Numbered from the stretch's first letter, positions 25,672 to 37,089 are shown. The stretch is 48,747 nt of DNA from Ruminococcus sp. (GCA_017460665.1 JAFUAO010000006.1:1-48747), one strand, 5' to 3'. Notes: a model not told the origin generated them from the letters alone. Translations and numbers: made by a program.

Positions 25672-28294
25672 CTTCAGCTTCCCCGGAAGGATCGGCCTCG
25701 ATGACTACTTCGTTCTGCTCTTCAAGGGCAGCCTCTTCCTCGGCGGCCTTAGCCTGCTCCTCGGTGAGCTGCTCCACCTTCTCGGTCTCGGCCTCGTCGT
25801 CGTGCTCGGCACGGGTGAAGGCAACGACCTTTGCGCCCTCGTTGACCCTCATCACACGGACGCCCTTTGCGATACGTCCCATTACACGGATGTCGCTGGC
25901 CAGGATCCTGATGATTATGCCGTCGCTGGATACCAGGATTATATCGTCGTCCTCGTCCACGATCTTGATACCGCAGACGTGTCCCCTGACATCGTCCACC
26001 TTATAGTTGGTCAGGCCGTAGCCGCCTCTGTTCTGGATACGGTAGCTGTCCAGATCCGTGCGCTTGCCGTAACCGTTCTCGGTAACTGTCAGGAGAGTAG
26101 TATTCTCACGGACTCTTGCCATACCAACTACATAGTCGCCCTCACGGAGCTTGATAGCCTTTACGCCGTGAGCCGAACGTGACAGAGCTCTTCCCTTGTC
26201 CTCCTCAAGGCGGATAGCCATACCGTTCCTTGTGGCGATGAAGAGCTGCTCGTGGCCGTCTGTCATGCGGACCCCTGCGATCTCGTCACCCTCGTCCAGA
26301 CCGATAGCGATCAGGCCGTTCTTGCGGACGTTCTTGTAAAGGGAGAGGTTGGTCCTCTTGATCTTGCCCTTCTTGGTGACCATGGTGATGAACTTCTCCT
26401 CGCTGAAATCAGTGGTCTTGATCATTGCAGCGATCTTCTCGCCCTCAGAAAGGGGCAGGAGGTTTATCAGGTTGAAGCCCCGTGAGGCCTTCGAGCCGTC
26501 CGGGATCTCGTAGCATTTCAGCTTGTACATTATGCCCTTGTTGGAGATGAAGAGGATATTGTCGTGCGAGCCGCAGATGAACATCTCCTCAACGAAGTCC
26601 TCATCACGCTGCTTCATGCCGGTTATGCCTCTTCCGCCACGGCGCTGGGTCTTGTACTCGGTAACGGGCATACGCTTGATATAGCCGTTATTTGTGAGAG
26701 TAACGACGCAGTCCTCCTCGGGGATAAGGTCCTCGATGTCCACCTCGCCGCTGACGGCTTCGATGTCTGTACGGCGCTTGTCGGCGAACTTCTTGCGGAT
26801 ATTGTTAAGGTCCTCCATGATGATCTGGTAGACCCTGTTCACGTCGGCAAGAATGTCCTCATAGTCTGAGATCTTGCCCAAGATAGCGTAGAGCTCATCG
26901 GTGATCTTCTGTCTTTCAAGGCCGGTGAGGGCTCCCAGACGCATCTGGACGATAGCCTCGGCCTGCTCCTCAGAAAGGCCCTTCTGCTCGTCGATGTGCA
27001 TACCTGTGAAGTCGTACTGGGCCCTATCCAGAAGGGCAGCCATGTCCACTTCCTTGAAGCGCTCGATAAGACGCTCCTTGGCCTCGGGGATATTGCTGCT
27101 GGAGCGTATGATATCGATGACCTCGTCGATATAGTCGGCTGCGAGGACGAAGCCCTGAAGGATATGTGCTCTCTCCAGAGCCTTTTTCAGGTCGAAGCGT
27201 GTCCTTCTCTGGATGACCTCTACCTGGAAGCTCAGGTATTCCTCCAGCATCTGCTTGAGGGTGAGGATCTTAGGCTCGCCGTGTACCAGAGCCAGCATGA
27301 TTATACCCACGGTATCCTGGAGCTGGGTCAGGGCGAAGAGCTTGTTCAGCACGATCTCAGGGATAGCGTCCTTTTTCAGCTCGATAACTACTCTCATGCC
27401 GTCCTTGTCGGACTCGTCACGGAGGTCGTAGATGCCCTCGATCTTCTTGTCTCTTGCAAGCTGGTTGATGCTCTTGAGGAGCCTTTCCTTCCTGAGCATA
27501 TAGGGGATCTCGTCGATGATGATAGCCTGTCTTCCTCTGACCTCCTCGAAGTGAGTGCGGCTGCGGAGGATGATCTTGCCCTTTCCGGTAGCGTAGGCTG
27601 CACGGATACCGGCCTTGCCCATGATGATGCCGCCGGTGGGGAAATCCGGGCCCTGGACGTGCTCCATGATCTGCTCTAGGGTGCAGTCCGGGTCGTCTAT
27701 GAGGAGCTGAAGAGCGTCGATGATCTCTCCCAGATTATGGGGAGGGATATTCGTTGCCATGCCGACAGCGATGCCCACAGAGCCGTTTACCAGCAGATTA
27801 GGGAACCGTGAGGGCAGGACAACAGGCTCCTTCAGTCTGTCGTCGTAGTTAGGGGCAAAGTCAACAGTGTCCTTGTTGATGTCGGTGAGCATCTCAAGGG
27901 TGAGCTTAGCCATTTTCGCCTCAGTATAACGGTAGGCGGCCGGGGGATCGCCGTCGATGGAACCAAAGTTACCATGGCCGTCCACCAGCAGATAACGCAT
28001 GGAGAAGTCCTGTGCAAGGCGCACCAGAGCGTCATATACGGAGGCGTCTCCGTGAGGATGATAGCGTCCCAGCACTGCACCGACGGTATCGGCGCACTTA
28101 CGGTATGCCTTATCCGGAGTCAGTCCGTTCTCGTGAAGAGTATAGAGTATACGCCTGTGAACAGGCTTCAGTCCGTCTCTTACGTCCGGGAGAGCTCGGG
28201 ATACGATCACCGACATAGCGTACTGGAGCATGGAATTTTCCATTTCGTCAACTATCTCGGAATTTATTACGATCGAATTGTCTTCGTATAGCAA
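25664..28294 (-). CDS. gyrA: DNA gyrase subunit A
   Basis: This 876-residue protein is the DNA cleavage/rejoining subunit that introduces negative supercoils with GyrB. The catalytic Tyr is Y123 in AAYRYTE, and the quinolone region is [17 protein letters not shown] (79-95). The GyrA box QRRGGRG opens the C-terminal DNA-wrapping beta-pinwheel domain. The tail after the pinwheel is very acidic (Glu-rich). The start codon is TTG at 28294 with GGAGG 8 bases upstream. At the position equal to E. coli Ser83 it has Ala84, as in mycobacteria. It is separated from gyrB by a YcxB-like gene rather than adjacent. Confidence 0.97.
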   Translation of the reverse strand: MLYEDNSIVINSEIVDEMENSMLQYAMSVIVSRALPDVRDGLKPVHRRILYTLHENGLTPDKAYRKCADTVGAVLGRYHPHGDASVYDALVRLAQDFSMRYLLVDGHGNFGSIDGDPPAAYRYTEAKMAKLTLEMLTDINKDTVDFAPNYDDRLKEPVVLPSRFPNLLVNGSVGIAVGMATNIPPHNLGEIIDALQLLIDDPDCTLEQIMEHVQGPDFPTGGIIMGKAGIRAAYATGKGKIILRSRTHFEEVRGRQAIIIDEIPYMLRKERLLKSINQLARDKKIEGIYDLRDESDKDGMRVVIELKKDAIPEIVLNKLFALTQLQDTVGIIMLALVHGEPKILTLKQMLEEYLSFQVEVIQRRTRFDLKKALERAHILQGFVLAADYIDEVIDIIRSSSNIPEAKERLIERFKEVDMAALLDRAQYDFTGMHIDEQKGLSEEQAEAIVQMRLGALTGLERQKITDELYAILGKISDYEDILADVNRVYQIIMEDLNNIRKKFADKRRTDIEAVSGEVDIEDLIPEEDCVVTLTNNGYIKRMPVTEYKTQRRGGRGITGMKQRDEDFVEEMFICGSHDNILFISNKGIMYKLKCYEIPDGSKASRGFNLINLLPLSEGEKIAAMIKTTDFSEEKFITMVTKKGKIKRTNLSLYKNVRKNGLIAIGLDEGDEIAGVRMTDGHEQLFIATRNGMAIRLEEDKGRALSRSAHGVKAIKLREGDYVVGMARVRENTTLLTVTENGYGKRTDLDSYRIQNRGGYGLTNYKVDDVRGHVCGIKIVDEDDDIILVSSDGIIIRILASDIRVMGRIAKGVRVMRVNEGAKVVAFTRAEHDDEAETEKVEQLTEEQAKAAEEEAALEEQNEVVIEADPSGEAEDE

Positions 28295-28360
28295 GATATT
28301 TACCTCCTGTATATATTGAGCCAGCTCCTATCTCAGAGCGGCAAGTTTTCCATAGCTCCG

Positions 28361-30879
<2,519 letters not shown>

Positions 30880-31074
30880 TTACCTCCAAAGGTTTTGGTC
30901 GAATATGTTATTTGCCCAATTTGTTGGGTCATTTTCTATATATCTCCATATCTCAGTGAATTCTTTTTCACTTCGGATAATGTGGTCATAATAGGATCGC
31001 TGCCATATATTAAAACCGATCCTCTTATTTACAAACCGTTTGAACGTTGATACTAATGCAGGGATCGTTGCATT

Positions 31075-31097
31075 TGTAGGGGACGGCGTCCTCGACG
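31075..31097 (+). repeat. REP-like palindromic unit, copy 1
   Basis: This 23-base unit beginning TGTAGGGGACGGCGTCC is the exact reverse complement of 31254-31276. With the following bases it forms a GGGACG...CGTCCC hairpin. It is translated within the transposase frame as part of TSRTPSPT. Confidence 0.82.
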
Positions 31098-31253
31098 TCC
31101 CGCTTGATCTCTCATTATTTACCATAATTATCAAATGTAAATGATCCGGCATAATAACATGATCCATTATATCAATAAACTGATAATGTTCATTTATTTC
31201 GATCAATACGTCTTCTGTTATTTTTCCAAATTCCGTTAATTCAACATAGGGGC

Positions 31254-31276
31254 CGTCGAGGACGCCGTCCCCTACA
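31254..31276 (-). repeat. REP-like palindromic unit, copy 2 (inverted)
   Basis: Exact reverse complement of 31075-31097, 156 bases away. It is translated within the transposase frame as VGDGVLDG. Pairs of inverted REP units are the normal substrate of RAYT proteins, here found inside the gene itself. Confidence 0.82.
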
Positions 31277-31420
31277 TTATTATCATCCAACATCATTGAT
31301 GTTCGTATCTCCGACAAATACGGATACCTACCTTTGTGCATATGGTTATAAAATACGCACCGTTCATGGAATAGTCCCGGTTTTCCAGACGTATCTTTTT
31401 TCTAGTGATCTTATCACCAT

Positions 31421-31681
31421 TCACAGATACCCCTCCTCGCTGAGCCTCTTCTTCAAGGTCCCGGCGCCGAGCTGAGAGATATAGACACGGATATTCCCGT
31501 TTTTTTCAGTGATGATAAAGCTCTTAGGCAGCTCATAGGTGGTATAGATACACTTCTTTTCCTTTTCCGCTCTGTCAAGGAGCTTCTTGGTGCAGCTCGT
31601 CACCGTGGTGTTATCCATATCGAAGATCCCTATTATATCCCGGATATCCACGGACCAGTCGTTCCCTATATGAAGGTACAT
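31421..31681 (-). CDS. remB: Extracellular matrix regulator RemB (DUF370-related)
   Basis: This 86-residue protein matches the RemB family: MYLHIGNDWSVDIRDIIGIF, DMDNTTVTSCTKKLL, then YELPKSFIITEKNGNIRVYI and SQLGAGTLKKR. RemA/RemB are DNA-binding proteins that control biofilm matrix genes in Bacillus; RemB sits in the recF-gyrB position in many Firmicutes. The ATG follows the recF stop by one base (TGAGATG), and the stop overlaps the GTG of the transposase gene. Confidence 0.9.
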   Translation of the reverse strand: MYLHIGNDWSVDIRDIIGIFDMDNTTVTSCTKKLLDRAEKEKKCIYTTYELPKSFIITEKNGNIRVYISQLGAGTLKKRLSEEGYL

Positions 31682-31682
31682 C

Positions 31683-32804
31683 TCAGTTCTCCTCCGTGAG
31701 CCTTCCTCCGCTCATCCGCATGATCTTCCCCTCGATCTCCGGGAGAAGAGCGCTCTCGTTGGGCGTAGTTATGAACACCTGCATACCCTTGATGATGTCG
31801 AATACGAATTTCTGGCGGGTCTCGTCCAGCTCGCCCATGACGTCGTCAAGAAAGACCACAGGCGGCTCCTTTGAGCGCTTCTTGTAGATCTCTGCCTGTG
31901 CCAGCTTCATCACCAGCGCAGCGCTCTTGATCTGGCCCTGAGAGCCGTAATCTCTGGCGCTGACGCCGTTTATCTTTATCGGGATCTCGTCCCGATTAGC
32001 GCCGGCGTGAGTGATCCCTGTGCGTATATCGTACTCGGCGGTATCCCTGAGCTTCTGAAAATACTGCTCATAGGCCTCCTCGCCGCAAGGCTTTTCAAAG
32101 TCCTCCGGGCGGAAGATATTTGACTTATACTCCAGCTCAAGCTCCTCGCTTCCGCCGGAGATCGTTCTATACAGCCTTCCGCAGATCTCATTGATCCTGC
32201 CGACATACTCGTTCCTCATATACGAGATCAGCGCTCCCTCATGGGCGGCCTGTCTGTCCCATATCTCAAGGACGGCAGCCGGAGCGTTCCCCTGCATGAT
32301 CTCCTTCAGCAGGGCGTTGCGCTGATCCATGATAGCGTTATACTTGTTGATATGCACCACGAAGACTGGGTTCAGCTGAGAAGCGGCCATATCTATGAAG
32401 CTCCGCCTTTTCTCCGGCGAGCCCTTGATGATCTCGGTATCATCGGGGATAAAGGCGATGCACTTGAACACATCGAACAGAGCTCTGCTGCCCTTTTGCT
32501 TGACGCCGTTGAGAAGTATAGTTTTCGGCGAGGCGGTGCTCCGTGACATATCCAGCTCGATCCTTTGCTCTCTCACCAGATCCCGGATCTTGATCTTAGC
32601 GGACATACGGCTCCCGTCAAGAGCGATATAATCCCTTTCCTTTGAGCCACGGAAGCTCCTGCAACCTGACAGGATCCACAGCGCTTCAAGGAGGTTTGTC
32701 TTGCCCTGAGCGTTGGGACCGACGATGATATTGTACTTGCTGTCGGGCTCAAAGGCGATCCCGGAGAGATTTTTGAAGCCGTCGATCTCGGCATAGGTTA
32801 TCAT
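31683..32804 (-). CDS. recF: DNA replication and repair protein RecF
   Basis: This 373-residue SMC-like ATPase loads RecA at gaps. Walker A VGPNAQGKTNLLEA lies near residue 30; the ABC signature is YGSQGQIKSAALVMKLAQAE and Walker B is PPVVFLDDVMGELDETR, with the usual coiled region between. Length is typical. I place the start at the ATG at 32804, which overlaps the yaaA stop (TGATG); the TTG one codon earlier is less likely. Confidence 0.96.
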   Translation of the reverse strand: MITYAEIDGFKNLSGIAFEPDSKYNIIVGPNAQGKTNLLEALWILSGCRSFRGSKERDYIALDGSRMSAKIKIRDLVREQRIELDMSRSTASPKTILLNGVKQKGSRALFDVFKCIAFIPDDTEIIKGSPEKRRSFIDMAASQLNPVFVVHINKYNAIMDQRNALLKEIMQGNAPAAVLEIWDRQAAHEGALISYMRNEYVGRINEICGRLYRTISGGSEELELEYKSNIFRPEDFEKPCGEEAYEQYFQKLRDTAEYDIRTGITHAGANRDEIPIKINGVSARDYGSQGQIKSAALVMKLAQAEIYKKRSKEPPVVFLDDVMGELDETRQKFVFDIIKGMQVFITTPNESALLPEIEGKIMRMSGGRLTEEN

Positions 32805-33016
32805 CAAACTACGATCACATCTTCCTCTCCGGTCACTGTGACCCTGTCGCCGGGGCGGATCTTCTTTCCACGCATAGTGCAGACCTCACCGTTGACAGAG
32901 ACCTGTCCCTCCTGGATCAGGATCTTGGCCTCTCCGCCGGTATCTGCCAGCCCTGAGAATTTCAGCAGGGCGTCCAGCTTGATGAATTCTGTAGTTATCT
33001 TTATCTCATTGGCCAT
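32804..33016 (-). CDS. yaaA: S4 domain RNA-binding protein YaaA (RlbA)
   Basis: This 70-residue protein is almost all S4 RNA-binding fold: [55 protein letters not shown]. It lies between dnaN and recF as in Bacillus. The target RNA is not known. GGAGG lies 8 bases before the ATG, and the stop overlaps recF. Confidence 0.93.
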   Translation of the reverse strand: MANEIKITTEFIKLDALLKFSGLADTGGEAKILIQEGQVSVNGEVCTMRGKKIRPGDRVTVTGEEDVIVV

Positions 33017-33031
33017 AAACAGAGCCTCCGG

Positions 33032-33412
33032 TCATTTTTTCTTGATCTTGACGATCTTTCCTTCTTCGTTTTTCTCGTATTTTGCGGCAAAATCTGCGTT
33101 CTCCTGTATGAGCTGGTCGTATGCCTCGGGGTTCTGGCGGCAGTACATAAGAGCGTAGTTCGCCTTAGTGCGGATATTTATATCAGTTTCCTTCTCGGCC
33201 ATTTTATCGGCCTTTTTCCTTCCAAGCTCGAAGTAGAGGAAGTAAGCCGCAGCTCCGCAGATGATAGTTGGTATGATGTGCAGGGGAGACTCGCCTATCA
33301 TAGTGACCTGAGCGATCGCGATCACCAGAGCTATCACTGCAAAGGCGCTCATAAAGCCGGAAAAAGCCGTTGCCTTAGGAGCGTAGGGATAATTTCTGTA
33401 TACGAAGACCAT
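33032..33412 (-). CDS. Small membrane protein between dnaN and yaaA
   Basis: This 126-residue protein is not recognised. Two membrane helices (about 18-40 FSGFMSAFAVIALVIAIAQV, and 45-63) are followed by a cytosolic, highly charged tail with a predicted helix (YALMYCRQNPEAYDQLIQEN) and a poly-Lys end. A GGAGAAGG ribosome site precedes the ATG. It starts 15 bases after the dnaN stop, so it is cotranscribed with the replication genes. Confidence 0.7.
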   Translation of the reverse strand: MVFVYRNYPYAPKATAFSGFMSAFAVIALVIAIAQVTMIGESPLHIIPTIICGAAAYFLYFELGRKKADKMAEKETDINIRTKANYALMYCRQNPEAYDQLIQENADFAAKYEKNEEGKIVKIKKK

Positions 33413-33427
33413 TTTCCTTCTCCTCTG

Positions 33428-34531
33428 TCAGTTTTTGAGCTGGATCGGCATAACAAGGAAAATATAGCTCTCCCCGTCGAGAGGAAGGAGCTCGATGACC
33501 TTCATTGCGCCGTTGAGCCTGATCTTTACCTTATCACCCTCAGCCACACGGAGAGCGTCCAGCATGAGGCGGTTGTTGAAGCCGATAGTTACTGCCTCGC
33601 CGGTGGTGTCAGCAGGGATCGTGTCGTTGACCCTTCCGATGCCGGTCTTGCAGTTTATCTTCACAAGGCCTCCGCCGATCTCGCAGCGGATAGGCGACTT
33701 GTTCTTCTCGTCGATGATCAGCGAGCATCTCTCAAGGCTGTTGGAGAGGTCCTTCTTGCTGACGATAACCTCGGTCTTATAGCTGGTGGGTATGCTCAGC
33801 TTATAGTTGTGGAAGGCGCCCTCAAGGAGCCGTGAGATAACAAAAACGTTGTTGATCTCAAAGATGATGTGACGGTCATTGGTGCAGATCGTGCAGTCCT
33901 TCGAGGCGTCCTCCTTGATGAGGGTAGAGACCTCCTGGAGGGCCTTCTTGGGGACTACGAAGTGATAGCTCTCGCTGCACTCTGTGAGCTCGGACCTGAT
34001 AGCAAGGCGGAAGCCGTCGATAGCTACTAAGTTGAACTTGCCCTCCTCGATGTCGAATAGCTCTCCCGTGAGGACGGGCTTGCTCTCATTGGTAGAGGCG
34101 GCATAGCTGGTCTGATTGATCATTGAGCGCAGGATATTCTGCTTGACCGTGAAGGATCTTTGTGAATCAACAACGGGAAGATCGGGGTACTCCTCTGCGG
34201 ACATGGCCGAAAATGAGCAGTCGGTGTTGTCGCAGGTGAGGGTGATCACAAGGTTGTCGTCAACGGTGAAGGTGATCTGGTCGCCGCTCATCCTTCTGGT
34301 GAGCTCGCTGAAGAGCTTGGGAGAAACTACGAACTCTCCCTGATCCTGGGTATCGGCCTTGACTGTGGTCCTGATGCCCATTTCCAGATTATATGCGGTG
34401 AGCTCGATCTCACCGGGCCTTACGCTGACCTTGATCCCTTCAAGTGCAGCGATAGTCGATTTAGGTGAAACAGCTCGTGAAACATTGCTTATCGCTTCAC
34501 AGAGCTCTAACTTGTTACAAATGTATCTCAT
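33428..34531 (-). CDS. dnaN: DNA polymerase III beta sliding clamp
   Basis: This 367-residue clamp tethers replicative polymerase to DNA as a ring dimer. Three similar domains are visible: residues 1-125 (MRYICNKLELCEAISNVSRA), 126-245 (LPVVDSQRSFTVKQNILRSM, then LTGELFDIEEG...VAIDGFRLAIR) and 246-367, ending in the C-terminal block IELLPLDGESYIFLVMPIQL, close to the usual MPM(R/K) end but with PIQ in place of PVR. GGAGG precedes the ATG. It is separated from dnaA by the oriC region. Confidence 0.96.
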   Translation of the reverse strand: MRYICNKLELCEAISNVSRAVSPKSTIAALEGIKVSVRPGEIELTAYNLEMGIRTTVKADTQDQGEFVVSPKLFSELTRRMSGDQITFTVDDNLVITLTCDNTDCSFSAMSAEEYPDLPVVDSQRSFTVKQNILRSMINQTSYAASTNESKPVLTGELFDIEEGKFNLVAIDGFRLAIRSELTECSESYHFVVPKKALQEVSTLIKEDASKDCTICTNDRHIIFEINNVFVISRLLEGAFHNYKLSIPTSYKTEVIVSKKDLSNSLERCSLIIDEKNKSPIRCEIGGGLVKINCKTGIGRVNDTIPADTTGEAVTIGFNNRLMLDALRVAEGDKVKIRLNGAMKVIELLPLDGESYIFLVMPIQLKN

Positions 34532-35019
34532 TGCAAGAGTACCTCCGAGGATGATCTTTATTTCAGCCGAAGGCTGATCGTAAGATAAGATAAGTTAAAG
34601 ATATATTAGTAATAATAGTAGGGGCTGTGGAAAAGTCAGGAAAGCTATCTTTTCCCGAAATTTCCGGATAGGCTCGTCCACAAAGGGATCCTTGAAAGAT
34701 CTTCGATAAGTCAGTATCAAGATCCCTTTCCCCTTCCTCATGTTCATTCTGTTAAGAGCTGTGGAGGGATATCTAAGGAAAAGTTGAGCGGATCGTGGAG
34801 AGGAAAAATATTTAGCATTTCCCCTCATTTTCGCTGACAGTTTCCTCATGTGGACAAGTGGAAATATGTGGACAGGCTTTCCCGCTGCTGCTCATTTCAG
34901 GAAATGATGACGCAGTTTCCGGAAAAAACTTAATACCTCCTGCCGGGTAGGTTTTTCAACAGCGTGTTGAAAACTGTGTTGAAACTTAAGTTCTCAACAT
35001 TTTTCACATCGGATACCTG
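34532..35019. other. Candidate oriC (dnaA-dnaN intergenic region)
   Basis: This 488-base gap contains DnaA boxes and variants: TTTTCCACA (minus, 34626-34634), TCGTCCACA (34674-34682), TTGTCCACA (minus, 34849-34857), CTGTCCACA (minus, 34867-34875), and a dnaA-side cluster of TTTTCAACA-type sites (34953-34961, 34965-34973, 34977-34985, 34991-34999). The unwinding element lies at 34576-34634 on the dnaN side. Position and order match the dnaA-dnaN origin half of Bacillus. Gene strands switch at dnaA/rpmH, as expected beside an origin. Confidence 0.85.
34576..34634 (-). promoter_or_regulatory. Origin unwinding core: DnaA box, GC spacer, DnaA-trios, AT-rich DUE
   Basis: On the minus strand, reading from the box: TTTTCCACA (34626-34634), a GCCC spacer (34622-34625), then five consecutive DnaA-trios (3'-GAT GAT AAT AAT GAT-5' on the complementary strand, 34607-34621), then an A/T run (34576-34606). 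This is the order described for the Bacillus subtilis basal unwinding system, where DnaA loads from the box onto the trio strand and opens the adjacent duplex. Confidence 0.82.
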
Positions 35020-36387
35020 TCAGGACTTGCTCTTATCCTTGATGTTCTTGATGATGTCGTTCACAAGGTTATTGAGGTTAGAGTCCTTCTTGATAGCAGC
35101 GGCAACGCTGTTGACGGAGTAAACGATCGTAGAGTGGTCACGGTTGCCGAACTCAGTACCGATAGCGGCAAGGGGCATCTGAGTGATCTCTCTGACTACA
35201 TAGATAGCTACCTTCCTTGCGATAGCGATCTGCTGTGAACGCTTCGAGGAGCGCAGATCGTCGGGGGTCACGCCGTAAACGTTGCAAACGTCGGAGATGA
35301 TCTTCTCCACGGTGATCGGGATAGGCTGCTCGTCTGTAAGTACATCACGGATAACGCTCTGAGCCATAGAAATGGTGATCGGGCTGCCGGCGAAGTGATT
35401 GAGAGCCTTTAGTCTCTTGACTGCGCCCTCCAGCTGACGGATATTGGATTTGAGGCGGTTCGCCATGAACTCCGACACCTCAGCAGGCATTTTCAGGCTC
35501 AGCAGCTCGCTCTTGCGGTTGATGATAGCCAGCCTTGTCTCATAGTCAGGTGCGGAAATATCAGCCATAAGTCCGGATTCACAGCGAGTCTTCAGTCTTT
35601 CGTCCAGGTTCTGGAGCTCCTTCGGGGGCTTATCTGAGGTGAAGACGACCTGCTTGCCTTCCTGGTGGAGCTGATTGAAGGTGTGGAAGATCTCCTCCTG
35701 CATCCTCTCCTTGCCGGCAAAGAACTGGAAATCGTCGATAAGGAGCACGTCTGCTTTGCGGTACTTATCGTGGAAATCTGAGATCAGATTGGTCTTGAGT
35801 GCGGTGATAAGATCGTTGCCGAAGGTCTCGCTGGTGGCATAAACGATGTTATACTCCGGGTACTCGTCACGGATAGCGTTAGCTATAGCGTTCATCAGGT
35901 GGGTCTTGCCCATACCGGAGGGGCCGTAGATGAACAGGGGGTTGTACTCCTTCTTCTTCTCGGTGATGTGGTTCACTGTAGATTTGCAGCAGGCCAGTGC
36001 GAAGCTGTTCGACGGGCCCTCGATGAAGGTATCGAAGGTATAGTCATAGTTGGCGAAGTCATAAGCGTCGTTGAGCTCCTTGTTCTTCTGGTCCAGCTCT
36101 GCGTCTGTAGGGACCCCGGAATTGAGCTGGTCCTCAGACTCTACATTGATGATGATATTGACATTGAGGCCAAGGACATTCAGGAAGGCCTCGCTAAGAA
36201 TGGCGGAATAGGAGCCCATGACGATGTTCTTCTGGAAATCGGTCCCCACACTGAAAACAGCGTCGGTGCCGTTGAAGGATACGGGCTTCATGGGGGTGAT
36301 CCATGTTTTTATCCCTATTTCCGGGATCTTCTTGTTTTCAAGACAGTAATTTTTAACATTCTCAAAAACTTCCTCAAAAGAGTTCAT
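35020..36387 (-). CDS. dnaA: Chromosomal replication initiator DnaA
   Basis: This 455-residue AAA+ initiator binds DnaA boxes, opens oriC and recruits helicase. Domain I is residues 1-75 (CLENKKIPEIGIKTWITPMK), domain II a short acidic linker to about 115, domain III AAA+ with Walker A GPSGMGKT (155-162) and Walker B LLIDDFQF (215-222) plus sensor II region LKSNIRQLEGAVKRL, and domain IV the DNA-binding helix-turn-helix with GTEFGNRDHSTIVYS (about 420-434). Length is typical. GGAGG lies before the ATG. It has its own promoter at 36505-36533 and leads the long replication operon. Confidence 0.98.
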   Translation of the reverse strand: MNSFEEVFENVKNYCLENKKIPEIGIKTWITPMKPVSFNGTDAVFSVGTDFQKNIVMGSYSAILSEAFLNVLGLNVNIIINVESEDQLNSGVPTDAELDQKNKELNDAYDFANYDYTFDTFIEGPSNSFALACCKSTVNHITEKKKEYNPLFIYGPSGMGKTHLMNAIANAIRDEYPEYNIVYATSETFGNDLITALKTNLISDFHDKYRKADVLLIDDFQFFAGKERMQEEIFHTFNQLHQEGKQVVFTSDKPPKELQNLDERLKTRCESGLMADISAPDYETRLAIINRKSELLSLKMPAEVSEFMANRLKSNIRQLEGAVKRLKALNHFAGSPITISMAQSVIRDVLTDEQPIPITVEKIISDVCNVYGVTPDDLRSSKRSQQIAIARKVAIYVVREITQMPLAAIGTEFGNRDHSTIVYSVNSVAAAIKKDSNLNNLVNDIIKNIKDKSKS

Positions 36388-36504
36388 AATTTACCTCCAT
36401 AACATAATTTACCTCAGGAAGGTCAAGAGCCTTCCCCAGCATGGGGGAGAGCGAACAAAAGCCTGGAAAAAATAAGGGTGCTCCCCTATACTGATACATA
36501 GTAT

Positions 36505-36533
36505 ATTATACCACAACTTCCCCGAAATTGCAA
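36505..36533 (-). promoter_or_regulatory. dnaA promoter
   Basis: Minus-strand TTGCAA (36528-36533) and TATAAT (36505-36510), spacer 17 bases, about 120 bases upstream of the dnaA ATG. The leader between carries a duplicated AATTTACCTC-type (ribosome-site) segment on the plus strand at about 36388-36416. Confidence 0.8.
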
Positions 36534-36712
36534 GTATTATACTATTATAATAAGTATAGAAAATCGGGGAGCATTTCAACAATAAATCGACAAATCGTTG
36601 AAAACCGGCCGCTTGGCGTACAAGTTGCTGAAAAAACAGCCGAAGATCTCCCTTTGGCATTGGTAAAATCTATGAAAAATCATTTTGTGAGAAAAAAATT
36701 TCCCAAAATCCC

Positions 36713-36741
36713 TTGACATATCCTTCTCTATGAAGTATAAT
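36713..36741 (+). promoter_or_regulatory. rpmH promoter
   Basis: Perfect TTGACA (36713-36718) and TATAAT (36736-36741) with a 17-base spacer, giving a leader of about 110 bases before rpmH. It is the strongest promoter match in the window. Confidence 0.92.
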
Positions 36742-36854
36742 ATTACAGTGTAATGCGGACAGGTGTGTCTGTATGACTTTTCACTTTACAGATCAGAGTC
36801 AGTTATATATACATGGCTCTTGTATTTTATTTGTGCAGAGAGGAGGACCTTTAT

Positions 36855-36989
36855 ATGAAAAGAACATATCAGCCTAAGAAGCTCCACAGAAAGAAGGAGC
36901 ACGGCTTCATGAAGAGAATGGCTACTAAGAACGGCAGAAAGGTTTTAGCTCGTAGAAGATCTAAGGGCAGAGCAAGATTAACTCACTGA
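36855..36989 (+). CDS. rpmH: 50S ribosomal protein L34
   Basis: This 44-residue protein, [20 protein letters not shown] followed by [20 protein letters not shown] and RLTH, is an unmistakable L34. It is a component of the large ribosomal subunit. AGGAGGACC precedes the ATG by 6 bases. It is the first gene of the rightward replichore behind a consensus promoter, as in most bacteria. Confidence 0.98.
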   Translation: MKRTYQPKKLHRKKEHGFMKRMATKNGRKVLARRRSKGRARLTH

Positions 36990-36996
36990 CGACGCT

Positions 36997-37029
36997 GACC
37001 ACAAAAAATTATTTTTTGTGGTCTTTTTT
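36997..37029 (+). terminator. Terminator/attenuator between rpmH and rnpA
   Basis: A 12-bp perfect stem (GACCACAAAAAA 36997-37008 with TTTTTTGTGGTC 37012-37023), 3-base loop and seven T. It lies 8 bases after the rpmH stop. Partial read-through would set the low rnpA level relative to rpmH. Confidence 0.88.
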
Positions 37030-37089
37030 ATTAAAAGAACATATGAGTTGATCTTTCGGGAAGCCTTTTTCTCCCACTATGGTGCTGTT

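Larger units (their letters stand above)
30880..31424 (-). pseudogene. Frameshifted REP-associated tyrosine transposase (RAYT, IS200-like Y1 family)
   Basis: The downstream frame (153 codons from 31341) contains the HUH motif HVIMPDHLHLIIMV and the catalytic Tyr region WQRSYYDHIIRSEKEF, ending IENDPTNWANN. The missing N-terminus is present upstream in another frame, starting with GTG at 31424: RKKIRLENRDYSMNGAYFIT followed by ICT, the standard RAYT opening. The two frames meet at about 31340, where a loss of about four bases would explain the shift. The GTG overlaps the remB stop (GTGA), and the last codons form the gyrB ribosome site. Two inverted REP-like copies lie inside the reading frame. 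I infer a domesticated or decaying RAYT; programmed frameshifting is possible. Confidence 0.82.
36388..36854. other. dnaA-rpmH divergent intergenic region (second possible origin half)
   Basis: This 467-base gap separates divergent transcription of the two replichores. It holds the dnaA and rpmH promoters, two weak DnaA-box-like sites (ATTTCAACA at 36573-36581 and CGTTGAAAA, minus TTTTCAACG, at 36596-36604), and a near-palindrome at about 36537-36557 resembling 13995-14016. In Bacillus the matching gap also carries DnaA boxes. No protein-coding gene is seen here. Confidence 0.7.

Noticed and set aside
34595-34849. Minus-strand 84-codon frame between dnaA and dnaN
   Set aside because: It overlaps the DnaA-trios and boxes, has no family resemblance and no good ribosome site.
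36409-36660. Minus-strand 83-codon frame upstream of dnaA
   Set aside because: It overlaps the dnaA promoter and leader; no ribosome site or recognisable sequence.
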